Shown here: piece after piece, positions 49,245 to 59,237 of the stretch
Position numbering within the stretch: position 1 is the stretch's first letter
How the letters are laid out: every line of letters starts with the position of its first letter
From: Allopseudospirillum japonicum
Lineage (GTDB): Bacteria > Pseudomonadota > Gammaproteobacteria > Pseudomonadales > Halomonadaceae
Reading direction: 5' to 3'
Assembly: GCF_900108915.1 (NCBI RefSeq)
Contig: NZ_FNYH01000004.1
Coordinates: forward strand, 1-64,000
DNA length: 64,000 nucleotides
Notes under the pieces: model-generated
Told to the model about the DNA's origin: nothing
The model's input: the letters and a program-made list of their open reading frames with translations, nothing else
The model's database searches: none
Position numbers and translations under genes: made by a program

Positions 49245-49318
49245 CCTAAATGAGGGGCGCTGCAACGGAAGAAGACTTCCGCCACGCTCATTTAGGATCG
49301 ACCTCAGCAAGGGCGCCC
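49245..49318 (+). promoter_or_regulatory. SAH riboswitch upstream of ahcY
   Basis: CCTAAATGAG (49245-49254) pairs with CTCATTTAGG (49287-49296) as P1. Inside lie the conserved core GAGGGGCGCTGCAAC and the P2 hairpin GGAAG/CTTCC, and GCGCCC at 49313-49318 can pair with GGGCGC at 49255-49260 as the pseudoknot. This agrees with the SAH riboswitch consensus (GAGGAGCGCUGCAAC). Downstream CCATTCA/TGAATGG (about 49318-49338) forms a hairpin beside the ahcY ribosome site, a likely expression platform. SAH binding would raise ahcY expression. Confidence 0.88.
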
Positions 49319-49350
49319 ATTCACTAACCATGAATGGAGATATTGTGAGC

Positions 49351-50736
49351 ATGAGCGACTATAAAGTGGCTGATATCACCCTAGCTGACTGGGGCCGTAA
49401 AGAAATCCGTATTGCTGAAAGCGAAATGCCAGCTTTAATGGCGATTCGTGAGAAATACCGTGCCCAGCAGCCTTTAGCCGGTGCCCGTATTGCCGGCTGT
49501 ATCCATATGACAATTCAAACCGCCGTCTTGATCGAAACCCTTGTCGCTTTGGGTGCGGAGGTGCGTTGGTCATCTTGTAACATTTTTTCTACTCAAGATC
49601 ATGCTGCTGCCGCGATTGCTGCCGCTGGTATTCCTGTGTTTGCTTGGAAAGGGGAAACAGAAGAAGAATATTGGTGGTGTATTGAGCAGACCCTAGGCCA
49701 TGCCCAAGGCTGGGAGCCTAATTTGATCCTTGATGACGGTGGTGATTTAACCGAATTGCTGCATGAGAAATATCCGCAGATGTTAGCGCATATCCATGGG
49801 GTTTCTGAAGAAACCACCACAGGCGTACACCGTCTGCTGGACATGCTCAAACAAGGCACTTTGAAAATTCCTGCAATCAATGTCAATGATGCGGTCACTA
49901 AGTCGAAAAACGACAACAAATATGGTTGCCGTCATTCGTTAAATGATGCAATCAAGCGGGGCACAGATCACCTCCTGTCTGGCAAGAAAGCCTTGGTCAT
50001 AGGGTATGGAGATGTGGGTAAGGGTTCAGCGGCTTCTTTGCGCCAAGAAGGCATGATTGTGAAAGTCACTGAAATTGATCCAATCTGTGCCATGCAAGCG
50101 TGTATGGATGGCTATGAAGTCGTTTCTGCGTATAAAAATGGCATCAACACAGGCACTGCAGCAGGCATTAATACCGATTTGCTCGGCCAAACGGATTTGC
50201 TGGTCACAACGACAGGCAACAAAAATGTCTGTGATGCACACATGCTAGCGGCGCTGAAAAAAGGCTGTGTGGTCTGTAACATTGGTCACTTTGATAATGA
50301 AATTGACACCGCCTTTATGCGTCAACACTGGGCATGGGAAGAAGTCAAACCTCAGGTACACAAGGTGTATCGAGATGCACCAGCAGGGACACCAGCTAAT
50401 GAAGCGAGCGACGATTACTTAATCCTGCTTTCTGAAGGTCGTTTGGTGAATCTAGGGAATGCGACAGGTCACCCAAGCCGCATTATGGATGGTTCCTTTG
50501 CTAACCAGGTTTTGGCACAAATTCACCTGTATGAAGGCCAATTTGCAGCCTTGCCGGAGGCAGAAAAAGCCACGCAAATTCGTGTTGATTTGCTGCCGAA
50601 GCAGTTAGATGAAGAAGTAGCGCGCTATATGGTGCAAGGCTTTGACGGGGTGATGACCCAGCTTACGCCAGAACAAGCTCAGTATATTGGGGTAGAGGTT
50701 GCAGGTCCTTATAAGCCGGAAAGCTATAAGTACTAA
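49351..50736 (+). CDS. ahcY: Adenosylhomocysteinase
   Basis: AhcY splits SAH to adenosine and homocysteine, relieving inhibition of methyltransferases. The product (about 461 residues) has [18 protein letters not shown] at the start, [20 protein letters not shown] around the active site, the NAD-binding [10 protein letters not shown] and the C-terminal PYKPESYKY. The frame is open up to 49201 across the riboswitch; starts at 49330 (ATG), 49345 (GTG) and 49351 (ATG) are possible, and GGAGA at 49336-49340 favours 49345 or 49351. It is controlled by the SAH riboswitch just upstream. Confidence 0.97.
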   Translation: MSDYKVADITLADWGRKEIRIAESEMPALMAIREKYRAQQPLAGARIAGCIHMTIQTAVLIETLVALGAEVRWSSCNIFSTQDHAAAAIAAAGIPVFAWKGETEEEYWWCIEQTLGHAQGWEPNLILDDGGDLTELLHEKYPQMLAHIHGVSEETTTGVHRLLDMLKQGTLKIPAINVNDAVTKSKNDNKYGCRHSLNDAIKRGTDHLLSGKKALVIGYGDVGKGSAASLRQEGMIVKVTEIDPICAMQACMDGYEVVSAYKNGINTGTAAGINTDLLGQTDLLVTTTGNKNVCDAHMLAALKKGCVVCNIGHFDNEIDTAFMRQHWAWEEVKPQVHKVYRDAPAGTPANEASDDYLILLSEGRLVNLGNATGHPSRIMDGSFANQVLAQIHLYEGQFAALPEAEKATQIRVDLLPKQLDEEVARYMVQGFDGVMTQLTPEQAQYIGVEVAGPYKPESYKY

Positions 50737-50764
50737 TCTATATCTTAATAAATGTCTTGTGAAG

Positions 50765-50797
50765 ATAACAGAGGCCCCAAAAAGGCCTCTGTTATTG
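50765..50797. terminator. Bidirectional terminator between ahcY and efp
   Basis: ATAACAGAGGCC and GGCCTCTGTTAT pair perfectly around a seven-base loop; T-rich sequence follows on the plus strand. Confidence 0.8.
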
Positions 50798-50807
50798 TTT
50801 ATTAGGC

Positions 50808-51374
50808 CTAGGCGCGACTGACGTACTCGCCGGTGCGGGTGTCAATTTTCAGCAAATCACCTTGGTTAACAAATAGGGGAACACGTACCACAGCACCTGT
50901 GGATAAAGTAGCAGGTTTAGAGCCGCCTTGTGCCGTATCCCCTTTCACACCTGGATCGGTTTCTGTGACTTCCAAAACCACAAAGTTCGGCGGTGTGACA
51001 CTAATTGGGCTGCCATCCCATAATGTCAGCGTATAGGCTTCCTGTTCTTTTAACCACTTAGTACAATCACCGACAGCTTTGGCATCGGCAGCAAATTGCT
51101 CGTAAGAGCCATCTGTTTTCATAAAATGCCAAAACTCACCATCGGTATACAGATATTCCATCTCCAAATCCATCACATCCGCACCTTCAAGGCTTTCACC
51201 GGATTTAAAAGTACGTTCCCAGACCCGCCCTGTCATTAAATTACGTAAGCGCACACGGTTAAAGGCTTGGCCTTTGCCAGGTTTGACAAACTCGTTTTCT
51301 AAGATGGAGCAGGGATCACCATCGAGCATGACTTTAAGACCGGATTTAAATTCGTTGGTAGAATAGCTAGCCAT
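50808..51374 (-). CDS. efp: Elongation factor P
   Basis: EF-P relieves ribosome stalling at proline runs. The 188-residue protein matches E. coli EF-P across its three barrel domains; the modified Lys is in [10 protein letters not shown], and [16 protein letters not shown] and GEYVS close the C-terminus. The divergent neighbour epmB makes beta-lysine for its modification, so lysylation of that Lys is expected; epmA is not in this window. A terminator-like hairpin lies in its short leader. Confidence 0.97.
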   Translation of the reverse strand: MASYSTNEFKSGLKVMLDGDPCSILENEFVKPGKGQAFNRVRLRNLMTGRVWERTFKSGESLEGADVMDLEMEYLYTDGEFWHFMKTDGSYEQFAADAKAVGDCTKWLKEQEAYTLTLWDGSPISVTPPNFVVLEVTETDPGVKGDTAQGGSKPATLSTGAVVRVPLFVNQGDLLKIDTRTGEYVSRA

Positions 51375-51395
51375 ATCAACCTCAAAAGTTAAGCC

Positions 51396-51422
51396 AAAAA
51401 AATACCCCTGCGCTATGCAGGG
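51396..51422 (-). promoter_or_regulatory. Terminator-like hairpin just upstream of efp
   Basis: On the minus strand CCCTGC and GCAGGG pair around a five-base loop and are followed by TATTTTTTT, then 21 bases later by the efp ATG. A promoter would hardly fit between, so efp transcripts may pass through this hairpin, which could act as an attenuator. Confidence 0.5.
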
Positions 51423-51440
51423 ATTTAAGGAGCGAAAAGG

Positions 51441-52535
51441 GTGCTAATCATAGCGCGAACTGAGCCGAGTGTGGACTTAGAACCGACGAATTTACCAGCA
51501 GGGCCACAGCCTGCAACGCCAGAACCTCAAGCCCACTGGCAGCAAATACTGGCGCAAAGTATTCGTGATGCACACGTTTTATGCCAGCGTTTACAATTGC
51601 CTGCGATAGATACGGCGCACATCCAAGCCGCTAGCCGAGATTTCCCTTTATTGGTGCCTGAACCCTTTTTGCAAAGAATGCACGTTGGGCGCTTGGATGA
51701 TCCTTTATTGTTGCAAGTGCTGCCGCAGATCCAAGAAATCAACACTCAGCCACAAATGCAGCTTGACCCTTTGCAGGAGCGAGAGTATACGCCAGTTGCT
51801 GGGATTATTCACAAATACCGAGGGCGCGTTTTGTTGATTACGCAAGGTGCTTGTGCCATTAATTGTCGTTATTGTTTCCGTCGCCACTTCCCTTATCAAG
51901 AACATACCTTAAGCCGTGCACAGTGGCAGGCCTCTTTACAATATATTGAGGAACGTCCTGATATTCATGAGGTCATTTTAAGCGGTGGTGATCCGTTAGC
52001 AACCAGTGATGCACGCCTTGCGTATTTGACACAAGCGATTGCCAAGATTCCTCATGTTAAGCGTCTACGAATTCACACACGCTTACCCGTAGTGATTCCA
52101 CAACGTATTGACGCGGCTTGTTTGGCTTGGTTGGCGGATTTACCTATACAAGTGGTGATGGTGCTGCATATTAATCATGCACAAGAAATTGATGCCCAAG
52201 TGCAAGCAGCGGTGGCACGTTTACGCGCTTTGGGTGTGAGCTTGTTGAATCAAAGTGTACTCCTTGCAGGAATCAATGATAGCCTACAGGCGCAAATTGA
52301 TTTGAGTGAAGCCTTGTTTGCTTGTGGTATTTTACCTTATTACTTACATACGCTGGATCCGGTACAAGGGGCGGCGCATTTTGATTATCCTGATGAGCAA
52401 GCGCAAATCTTAGTGAGTGAGTTGCTAGCGCACTTGCCGGGATTTCTGGTACCGCGTTTGGTGCGGGAAATCCCTGAACGTGCCAGCAAAACCCCCCTAG
52501 TCTTAACCAGCCCAAGTTTGTCGGAGTGTACGTGA
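51441..52535 (+). CDS. epmB: EF-P beta-lysylation protein EpmB (lysine 2,3-aminomutase family)
   Basis: EpmB is a radical SAM, PLP enzyme that converts lysine to (R)-beta-lysine for EF-P. The 364-residue product has the CX3CX2C cluster motif in [15 protein letters not shown], the SAM-side SGGDPL and the PLP-region sequence near the C-terminus. A GTG start at 51441 is used; AAGGAG lies nine to ten bases upstream. It is divergent from efp and its stop lies four bases before the PilZ gene. Confidence 0.94.
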   Translation: MLIIARTEPSVDLEPTNLPAGPQPATPEPQAHWQQILAQSIRDAHVLCQRLQLPAIDTAHIQAASRDFPLLVPEPFLQRMHVGRLDDPLLLQVLPQIQEINTQPQMQLDPLQEREYTPVAGIIHKYRGRVLLITQGACAINCRYCFRRHFPYQEHTLSRAQWQASLQYIEERPDIHEVILSGGDPLATSDARLAYLTQAIAKIPHVKRLRIHTRLPVVIPQRIDAACLAWLADLPIQVVMVLHINHAQEIDAQVQAAVARLRALGVSLLNQSVLLAGINDSLQAQIDLSEALFACGILPYYLHTLDPVQGAAHFDYPDEQAQILVSELLAHLPGFLVPRLVREIPERASKTPLVLTSPSLSECT

Positions 52536-52539
52536 GTCC

Positions 52540-54360
52540 ATGTCAGGGTTAAAACTAAAAATTCCTACGCCGACACAAAAACACCTGAGTTTTTGTGCGA
52601 CCCAGTTAGATGCAATGAACGACTGGGTGAAAGCCCTCCCCATGGCCCATTTGGGGGAAACCTCACGTCAACTGTATGCGGCCATTACTGAGCTCAATCA
52701 GGTGCGCATGCTGCCGAATATGCGTTTGCAAATGCTAGAAATTTTGCGTTCCCCTATTTATTACGTCAGTGTGGCGTTAGGGAGCCAAAATGTTGCTAAA
52801 GGCTCAGATCAAGAAGCACAAATTGCAGATTTAACCCAAGCTTTACAAAATGAGCTAGCGACAGGGTATAAATTAGTCATCGAGCATACGCTGGCGCTCA
52901 AAGATAAATTACCCAAAGCCGCTTTGATGAAGATTTTAGCCTTGGCCTGCTATCGTGCTCTCAGTGAATTAGGTGCTTTGGTATTAAGGGCGTGTCAACT
53001 CTATGTAGATACACCGCCGCTTGTGTGGATGGAATTGCACCGGATTTTTTATCTTGCACGTAAAATGCGCCTAGATCAGGTATATTTATCGGATACAGAA
53101 CGCCAGTATCGTAGTAAATCTAGTATTGCTGATGTATATATTCAGGTGCTTTTGCTCGCAGCAGCGCGCCCAAATCAATTACGTCAAAATGATTTGGCCA
53201 CTATCTACCGCAGTTTAGAGCTTTGGACACCCTATACGCATTTGCTCAGTGGCCAAGATGAACAGGCCTTATTTGTGGTGGATTTGGCAGGGAATGCGCC
53301 GCCCAAATATCGCGCCCTGATGCCGCATCTCAATAGTCCGCATTTGTTAGGGGTGGATTGTCAACCCTTGGTTGATCAGCTGCAAGCCTATGCGCAGCAT
53401 TTGGACGATCCAGAACAGCATCCAGCGCCGCAAGGCTTTAATCCACCGGCAGATTTTAATAGCCGTTTAGCACATCATGTTTTGTTTGCATGGAGTCGTC
53501 CGACTAAGCGCAGTCACAACCGTGTACCAGCGCGTGGGAAAATTCGTGTCACTTTAGGGTTAAGCAATGCACATTTTTATATCGGCCACGAGCAAGAGCT
53601 CAATGATTTATTAGGGGATGAGGCTGCCTCTCCTTTAAGTGCTCAGAAAAAAGGCAATCCTTTTTTAAGTACGCAAAGCCGTGTTGGTAGCAGTTTTTCC
53701 AAAGTAGGTGAAATCCTTGAAGATGATGTTTGGGGCGATGCCTTCGATACCAATATAGAAAACCGCATGATGCCGCAAGGTGGTGTAGAAGTAGAGTTTG
53801 AAGCCGAACCAGACGAGGCTCAACAAAAGGCACACAAACGCGCGCGTTACCCAACACACGAGGTCCAACTGGTCAATACCAGCCCAGGCGGTTATTGTTT
53901 AGCTTGGACGACAGAAATCCCCGAGCGCTTGATCACAGGGGAATTGATCGGTCTGCAAGAAAAAGATACCCAAGATTGGCTGATCGGAGTGGTACGCTGG
54001 GTACGGCAAAATGTAGAAACAGAACAAACCCAAGTAGGGGTCGAGCTATTAGCCCCCCATGCGATTGCTTGTGCGGTTAAGCCCGTGATTAAAAGCGGTA
54101 GCGATGTCGGGTATATGCGTGGCCTCCTATTGCCAGAGATGAAAGTTGTTAACACACCACCGACCATTATTACCCCAACCTTGCCTTTTAAAGCAGGGCA
54201 TAAAGTGATGATTCAACACGAAGGGCGCAATTCGCGCAGCCGCTTGCTGGCCTTGCTGGCTTCCCCGGGGGAATTTAATCAATTTGAATTAGAACCTTTA
54301 GGCACCCGTCGCGAAGCACGTGCTAATCAGTTTGATACGCTTTGGCATACGTTAAACTAA
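52540..54360 (+). CDS. Large PilZ-domain protein
   Basis: A 606-residue cytoplasmic protein. The first ~320 residues are helical and leucine-rich with no named domain I can assign. The C-terminal third has PilZ features: an arginine-containing segment KRARYPTHEVQLVN and the NTSPGGYCLAW stretch that corresponds to the D/NxSxxG c-di-GMP motif, followed by a beta-barrel-like region. Proteins of this size with a C-terminal PilZ are found beside efp/epmB in related bacteria, as I recall. It starts four bases after epmB, so it is probably co-transcribed. Confidence 0.72.
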   Translation: MSGLKLKIPTPTQKHLSFCATQLDAMNDWVKALPMAHLGETSRQLYAAITELNQVRMLPNMRLQMLEILRSPIYYVSVALGSQNVAKGSDQEAQIADLTQALQNELATGYKLVIEHTLALKDKLPKAALMKILALACYRALSELGALVLRACQLYVDTPPLVWMELHRIFYLARKMRLDQVYLSDTERQYRSKSSIADVYIQVLLLAAARPNQLRQNDLATIYRSLELWTPYTHLLSGQDEQALFVVDLAGNAPPKYRALMPHLNSPHLLGVDCQPLVDQLQAYAQHLDDPEQHPAPQGFNPPADFNSRLAHHVLFAWSRPTKRSHNRVPARGKIRVTLGLSNAHFYIGHEQELNDLLGDEAASPLSAQKKGNPFLSTQSRVGSSFSKVGEILEDDVWGDAFDTNIENRMMPQGGVEVEFEAEPDEAQQKAHKRARYPTHEVQLVNTSPGGYCLAWTTEIPERLITGELIGLQEKDTQDWLIGVVRWVRQNVETEQTQVGVELLAPHAIACAVKPVIKSGSDVGYMRGLLLPEMKVVNTPPTIITPTLPFKAGHKVMIQHEGRNSRSRLLALLASPGEFNQFELEPLGTRREARANQFDTLWHTLN

Positions 54361-54418
54361 GCAGCTTGTGCCTAACCCAAAGGAATGCAGATTCTTGCTT
54401 TAACGAAAAGCGCGAAGT

Positions 54419-54576
54419 TCTCCATCCAGAGTCGCATTGTGTCGCTTTGCGATTTGGGTGGAGATAGATAGCGCATCGCCCGCTAGGGCGATAAGGTGCG
54501 CCTTTGCTGATCTTGTATTGGGTGTGTTAGCACTTGCCGACCTAGAGAAAAGTTCCCCCTCCTACGAAGGAGGAGG
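54419..54576. other. Cluster of three hairpins in a 343-base gene-free gap
   Basis: The gap 54361-54703 has no convincing gene. It holds three hairpins in a row: TCTCCATCC/GGGTGGAGA (54419-54464, with inner TCGCA/TGCGA), ATCGCCC/GGGCGAT (54475-54492) and CCTCCT/AGGAGG (54558-54573). They could be parts of a structured RNA, a 3' UTR of the PilZ gene, or the relic of a mobile element; the last resembles IS200/IS605 ends in style. A TATAAT at 54665-54670 is the probable -10 of the next operon. Confidence 0.5.
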
Positions 54577-54703
54577 TTGGTTATCTTCGATGAAGCTTGA
54601 TCACTAACTTTTATCTCCTTTTAGGGGTTTGGCTTCTGTTCAGCTTGATTTCAGGTAAATAATTTATAATAGACCGCTTATTATCTTGCTAAAGAGGTGA
54701 AGC

Positions 54704-55006
54704 ATGCCTGCTTTTTATTTCTATCTTATTGCGGGGCTTTTGTGGCCTGGTTTGACCTTGTATGCAGATGATATTCCTGTCACCCAGATTCAAACGTGGA
54801 TTCAACAAGGTAAACTCACCCCTTTAGAAACCCTACGCGCTTTGCATCCACAAACTCTAGCAGGTTATTTATTGGATGCAGAACTTGAATATAAGGATGG
54901 CCATCTAGTTTACGAACTAGAAATTTTAGGTACAGATAGTATCGTACGTGAATTTTATTTAGATGCCAAAGATGGCACAGTTTTACATCAAGAAATAGAA
55001 GATTAG
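54704..55006 (+). CDS. PepSY-domain periplasmic protein
   Basis: A 100-residue protein with a short signal peptide (about 1-20) and one PepSY domain: the segment GYLLDAELEYKDGHLVYELEIL and the closing YLDAKDGTVLHQE are typical. PepSY proteins often sit before two-component genes and may inhibit peptidases or modulate the sensor. GAGGTGA precedes the ATG. The response regulator starts 12 bases after its stop. Confidence 0.85.
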   Translation: MPAFYFYLIAGLLWPGLTLYADDIPVTQIQTWIQQGKLTPLETLRALHPQTLAGYLLDAELEYKDGHLVYELEILGTDSIVREFYLDAKDGTVLHQEIED

Positions 55007-55018
55007 GGAAGTGAAAGG

Positions 55019-55696
55019 ATGCGGATTCTACTTGTTGAAGATGATCTTTTATTAGTTAAACAATTAAAACCAGAATTACAAGCAGTTGGTTTTGCTGTTG
55101 AACATGCAGATAATGGAATTGATGGGGAGTTTTTAGCCCAAGAAGAAGACTTTGGTGCTATTGTTTTGGATCTAGGCTTGCCGGGAAAATCTGGATTAGA
55201 GGTATTAACAAATCTAAGAAATCAAAAAATGATGATACCTATTTTAATCTTAACCGCACGGGATAGCTGGCAAGAACGTGTGGATGGTTTAAAAGCGGGT
55301 GCAGATGATTATCTAGGTAAACCCTTTTATACACCAGAATTAATTGCACGCTTGCATAGTTTAATTCGCCGTCATTATGGGCAAGCACAAAATAGGCTCC
55401 AAGTGGCGGGTTTAGAATTAAATATTCACCAACAAGAAGTGATAGATACACAAGGCAAGCAACATGCCTTAACAGGGAAAGAATTTCGCTTATTACGCTA
55501 TATGATGCTTAATGCGGGTAAAATTCTTTCTAAAAATCAGCTGAGTGAACATATTTATGAGGAGGATGCTTTAAAAGATAGCAATGTCATAGAAGTCTAT
55601 ATTAATCGCTTACGGCAGAGGTTAGGCAAAGCCCATATTAAAACTAAGCGTGGACAAGGTTATATTTTAGTCAAAAACCTTCAGGAAGAAACTTAA
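55019..55696 (+). CDS. OmpR/PhoB-family response regulator
   Basis: A 225-residue regulator with a receiver domain (about 1-115; phospho-Asp in IVLDLGLPGKSGLE, Lys in LGKPF) and a winged-helix DNA-binding domain (about 125-220; EVYINRLRQRLG and GQGYILV). It resembles PhoP/QseB-type regulators. The following kinase gene overlaps its stop, so they form a pair. The signal and targets are not known; with a PepSY partner, envelope or metal sensing is a guess. Confidence 0.93.
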   Translation: MRILLVEDDLLLVKQLKPELQAVGFAVEHADNGIDGEFLAQEEDFGAIVLDLGLPGKSGLEVLTNLRNQKMMIPILILTARDSWQERVDGLKAGADDYLGKPFYTPELIARLHSLIRRHYGQAQNRLQVAGLELNIHQQEVIDTQGKQHALTGKEFRLLRYMMLNAGKILSKNQLSEHIYEEDALKDSNVIEVYINRLRQRLGKAHIKTKRGQGYILVKNLQEET

Positions 55697-57054
55697 TGAG
55701 TTTTTTAAATCATCCAGCAAACGCGCAACCAAGTCTTGCTATGCAATTAAAGCGGCAGCTTTTTTTGCTAAGTTTAGCTTTGATGGTGATTTTTTTAGTC
55801 ATTTTACACTGGGGTCTAAATCGACTCACGCAAGACGTAGTGCTCGCTAGGTTAGAGCGTCAAGCAGCAAATCTTATCAGTGCGCTTGTCTATCAAACCG
55901 AGCAACAAAGTTGGCAGCTCAGAACTGCAGGAATTGATGAGATTTATCATAGAGTGCATTCTGGCGCTTATTATTATATTGATAGCGAGCAAGTACAATA
56001 TTCTTCCCGCTCTTTGTGGGATATTCAGTTAACCTTGGATAAAATGCCTTTAGATCAACAAACCCACTACCTGGATACCAGATTACAAGGGCAAACTTGG
56101 CTGGTATTACAGCAAGGTATTCAAAAGCATAATACGCATTTTACTATCTGGGTTGCTGAGGATATTAGCGAGCTAAAAATAAGTATTTATATCTTAGAAA
56201 TAGCCTTGGTTGGGGTGTTTTTGTTTGTATTGGCAATTCAAGTGAGTTTGCAGCAGAAAATTATCTTGGGGGCTTTTGCTCGGCTCACTCCATTACAAAA
56301 TGCCATTACTGCCCAACGTATGGGAGAAACCTTTGATCTGCCGAAAAATACACCGCAAGAAGTGACCCCCTTAGTCGAAGCGATTCGTCAGTTATTACAA
56401 ACTTCAAGTGCACAAATAAAGCGGTCACGAATGGCATTAGGGAATTTAGCGCACGAGCTTAAACATCCTTTACAACATTTGGCGCATATTTCTCAGGGAT
56501 TAGAAAGCAAGGAGCAAGCGCAACTTTTGCAAGCGATTTACCAAGAATTACATTATAAAATTGAGCGTGAATTAAAGCGTGCTCGGATTGCAGGGACACC
56601 AAATCCAGGGCAATACTTTATGCCAGATCAGGAAATATTACATATTGTCAATTTTTTGCAAATGATGCGAGAAACTCCATTAGACTTTACTTATCAGAAT
56701 TTAGCATCACAAGGTAAAACCCAATTACCCTTTGATCGCGATGACATGTTGGAGTTATTCGGTAATTTATTGGATAACGCATGGCGTTATGCACACCAGC
56801 AAGTACGCCTGAGTTGGACGTTAGAGGCGCATCAACTACAAGCGCAGATTGAAGATGACGGGGAGGGGGTGGCGGCGGCTTCATTGGCATTGTTGACCCA
56901 ACGTGGTGTGCGCCTTGATGAGCAAGCAGGGGCGGGGCATGGCTTGGGGTTATCGATTTGCCAAGCCATTGTGGAAAGCTATCAAGGTGAACTGGCGTTT
57001 CAAGCGAGCCCTTTAGGCGGCTTGCAAGTCAATGTCCGCTTACCCTTGCCCTAG
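55696..57054 (+). CDS. Sensor histidine kinase, partner of the preceding regulator
   Basis: A 452-residue kinase with two membrane helices (about 18-40 and 160-182) that frame a ~115-residue periplasmic sensor, then a dimerisation region with the phospho-His in GNLAHELKHPLQ and an ATPase domain with FGNLLDNAWRYA, DDGEGV and GHGLGLSICQAIVE. Its ATG overlaps the regulator stop. The layout is close to PhoQ/QseC-type kinases. Its 3' end overlaps the convergent psd gene by 15 bases. Confidence 0.92.
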   Translation: MSFLNHPANAQPSLAMQLKRQLFLLSLALMVIFLVILHWGLNRLTQDVVLARLERQAANLISALVYQTEQQSWQLRTAGIDEIYHRVHSGAYYYIDSEQVQYSSRSLWDIQLTLDKMPLDQQTHYLDTRLQGQTWLVLQQGIQKHNTHFTIWVAEDISELKISIYILEIALVGVFLFVLAIQVSLQQKIILGAFARLTPLQNAITAQRMGETFDLPKNTPQEVTPLVEAIRQLLQTSSAQIKRSRMALGNLAHELKHPLQHLAHISQGLESKEQAQLLQAIYQELHYKIERELKRARIAGTPNPGQYFMPDQEILHIVNFLQMMRETPLDFTYQNLASQGKTQLPFDRDDMLELFGNLLDNAWRYAHQQVRLSWTLEAHQLQAQIEDDGEGVAAASLALLTQRGVRLDEQAGAGHGLGLSICQAIVESYQGELAFQASPLGGLQVNVRLPLP

Positions 57055-57909
57055 GCTAGCCAAGGCTTGCCCCATGCGTACAGGTGTTCCCGCTTGTACA
57101 TGCGCTTGCCATTGAACTTGGGCTTTGGCAGGCCATAACATAATCACCGTCGAGCCTAGGCAAAAACGTCCCATTTCTGCTCCCTTGGGTAAATCAATAA
57201 TTTGTACTTCTTGCTGGGCATAGCGGGTTTCTTGGATGCTTTGATTCACAGGTACCACGCGTCCCGCCCAAGGAGTTTCAATCGCGGCGACAATCATAGC
57301 GCCGACTAAGACCATCACAAAGGGCCCTTGTGGGCTATCAAAATGACAGACAAGGCGTTCATTGCGTGCAAATAAGCTGGGGACATGCGCTGTCGTGGCT
57401 TGATTGACTGAAAATAAACGCCCTGGAATATAACGCGTTTGCTGTAAACGTCCACCCCAAGGCATATGAACGCGGTGATAATCACGCGGTGAGAGATAAA
57501 TGGTGGCAAATTCGCCAGCGCGATAGGTTTGGGCTTCCGCAGGATTACCGCCTAATAAGGCTTCCACGCTAAAATCGTGTCCTTTAGCTTGCAAAAGACG
57601 CCCATCCTCAATCCGGCCTATTTGGCTAATCACGCCATCAGCAGGGGAAACTAGGGTATGAGCACCTGCATCCACCGGACGCGCGCCGGCTTTCAGTTGG
57701 CGCATAAAAAAATCATTAAAACTGGTGTAGGCTTGAGGTTCAGGGCGAGCCGCTTCACTCATATCAACTTGATATTGCTTAATAAAAGCCTTGATTAGTG
57801 GGTTTTTTACCCAAGAAAATTCGCAGCTTGCTACCTGACCTAGGGTACGTGAGAGTAAATGCTGAGGCAGGAGATATTGTAATTGAGCGAAGGTTTTTGC
57901 CTTGGACAC
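57040..57909 (-). CDS. psd: Phosphatidylserine decarboxylase
   Basis: Psd makes phosphatidylethanolamine at the inner membrane. The ~289-residue proenzyme aligns with E. coli Psd: SFNDFFMRQLKAGARPVD, SPADGVISQIG, the HRVHMP region and the self-cleavage site LGST in GRFCLGSTVIML, which yields the pyruvoyl group. The frame opens at 57978, but a GTG at 57909 with AAAGG upstream gives the family start. No asd or rsgA neighbour is seen. Confidence 0.95.
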   Translation of the reverse strand: MSKAKTFAQLQYLLPQHLLSRTLGQVASCEFSWVKNPLIKAFIKQYQVDMSEAARPEPQAYTSFNDFFMRQLKAGARPVDAGAHTLVSPADGVISQIGRIEDGRLLQAKGHDFSVEALLGGNPAEAQTYRAGEFATIYLSPRDYHRVHMPWGGRLQQTRYIPGRLFSVNQATTAHVPSLFARNERLVCHFDSPQGPFVMVLVGAMIVAAIETPWAGRVVPVNQSIQETRYAQQEVQIIDLPKGAEMGRFCLGSTVIMLWPAKAQVQWQAHVQAGTPVRMGQALASLGQG

Positions 57910-58010
57910 TGTGATCTTACCTTTGGAAAACGACGGAATAGATAAGCATACCAGTCTTGCTATGCCAGAGGTAGCCAAAAGGCCACCTCGAAAAAAGCGA
58001 TAGGTTCGTA

Positions 58011-59237
58011 TTAATCGTCGGCATTGGCCCCAATTTTATGGATGCTTAAATCTGCACCATTGAACTCTTCTTCATCCGATAAACGAATCCCCATCGTCGC
58101 TTTGACCAGTGCATAAATAAAATATCCCCCAGCAAAAGCAAAAATAACGCCTAATAAGGTACCCATAATTTGTACACTGAGGCTTAAACCACCTAGGCCC
58201 CCTAAAGCAGGTGTTGCAAAAATACCCGCAGCAATTCCACCCCAAGCACCACATAAACCGTGTAAAGGCCAGACCCCCAAAACATCATCCAGTTTAGGCC
58301 AGCGGTTTTGTGCAAGGGTAAACATGTGTACAAAGAGAGCACCAGCAATACCGCCTGTGATTAAAGCACCTAAAGGGTGCATTACATCTGAACCAGCACA
58401 TACAGCAACCAAGCCGGCTAAAGGTCCGTTATGGATAAAACCTGGATCGTTTTTGCCCAGCACCATAGAGGCAAGGACACCGCCAACCATTGCCATTAAA
58501 GAGTTGACAGCCACCAAACCGCTGATGCCTTCAATACTTTGTGCCGACATGACATTAAAACCAAACCAGCCAACCGTTAAAATCCAAGCGCCTAAGGCCA
58601 GAAAGGGAATATTAGAAGGTGCGAAAGCCACTACCTTGCCACCACGATAACGCCCGTTGCGACTGCCTAATAATAGAACTGCCGCCAGAGCAATCCAGCC
58701 ACCAACTGCATGTACGACCACAGAACCTGCAAAATCATGGAAGCTGGCACCAAAGTTGTCGCTAAACCAAGCTTGTAGGCCGAAATTACCATTCCAAACT
58801 AAGCCTTCAAAAAAGGGATACACTAAGGCCACACATAAACTTGCAGCAATCAGCATAGGATAAAAGCGTGCGCGCTCGGCCACGCCACCAGAAATAATAG
58901 CCGGAATGGCGGCGGCGAAGGTTAAAAGGAAGAAGAATTTCACTAGATCATAGCCATGCCCTTCAGCCAGTAAGCTGGCACTTTGAAAAAAGTGCGTATC
59001 ATAAGCAATCCAGTAGCCAACAAAAAAGTACGCCATGGCAGACATGCCAAAATCTGCCATGATCTTGACTAAAGCGTTGACCTGGTTTTTATGACGCACG
59101 GTTCCCACCTCAAGGAAGGCAAAGCCTGCGTGCATGGCCAGCACCAAAATGGCGCCAATCAGAATAAACATGGTGTCAGTGCCTTGTGTTAGGGCACTGA
59201 CGTTTGCTTGTACTTGATCGAGAGAAAGACTTTCCAC
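58011..59237 (-). CDS. amt: Ammonium transporter
   Basis: An Amt-family channel of ~408 residues with about eleven membrane helices. It has FAFLEVGTVRHKNQVNALVK, the substrate-path residues in DFAGSVVVHAVGGW and the late twin-His region LGVWPLHGLCGAWGG. The frame opens at 59300; a GTG at 59237 with AGGAT upstream is the better start. No glnK lies beside it. A sigma54-type promoter at 59385-59399 points to nitrogen control. Confidence 0.94.
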   Translation of the reverse strand: MESLSLDQVQANVSALTQGTDTMFILIGAILVLAMHAGFAFLEVGTVRHKNQVNALVKIMADFGMSAMAYFFVGYWIAYDTHFFQSASLLAEGHGYDLVKFFFLLTFAAAIPAIISGGVAERARFYPMLIAASLCVALVYPFFEGLVWNGNFGLQAWFSDNFGASFHDFAGSVVVHAVGGWIALAAVLLLGSRNGRYRGGKVVAFAPSNIPFLALGAWILTVGWFGFNVMSAQSIEGISGLVAVNSLMAMVGGVLASMVLGKNDPGFIHNGPLAGLVAVCAGSDVMHPLGALITGGIAGALFVHMFTLAQNRWPKLDDVLGVWPLHGLCGAWGGIAAGIFATPALGGLGGLSLSVQIMGTLLGVIFAFAGGYFIYALVKATMGIRLSDEEEFNGADLSIHKIGANADD

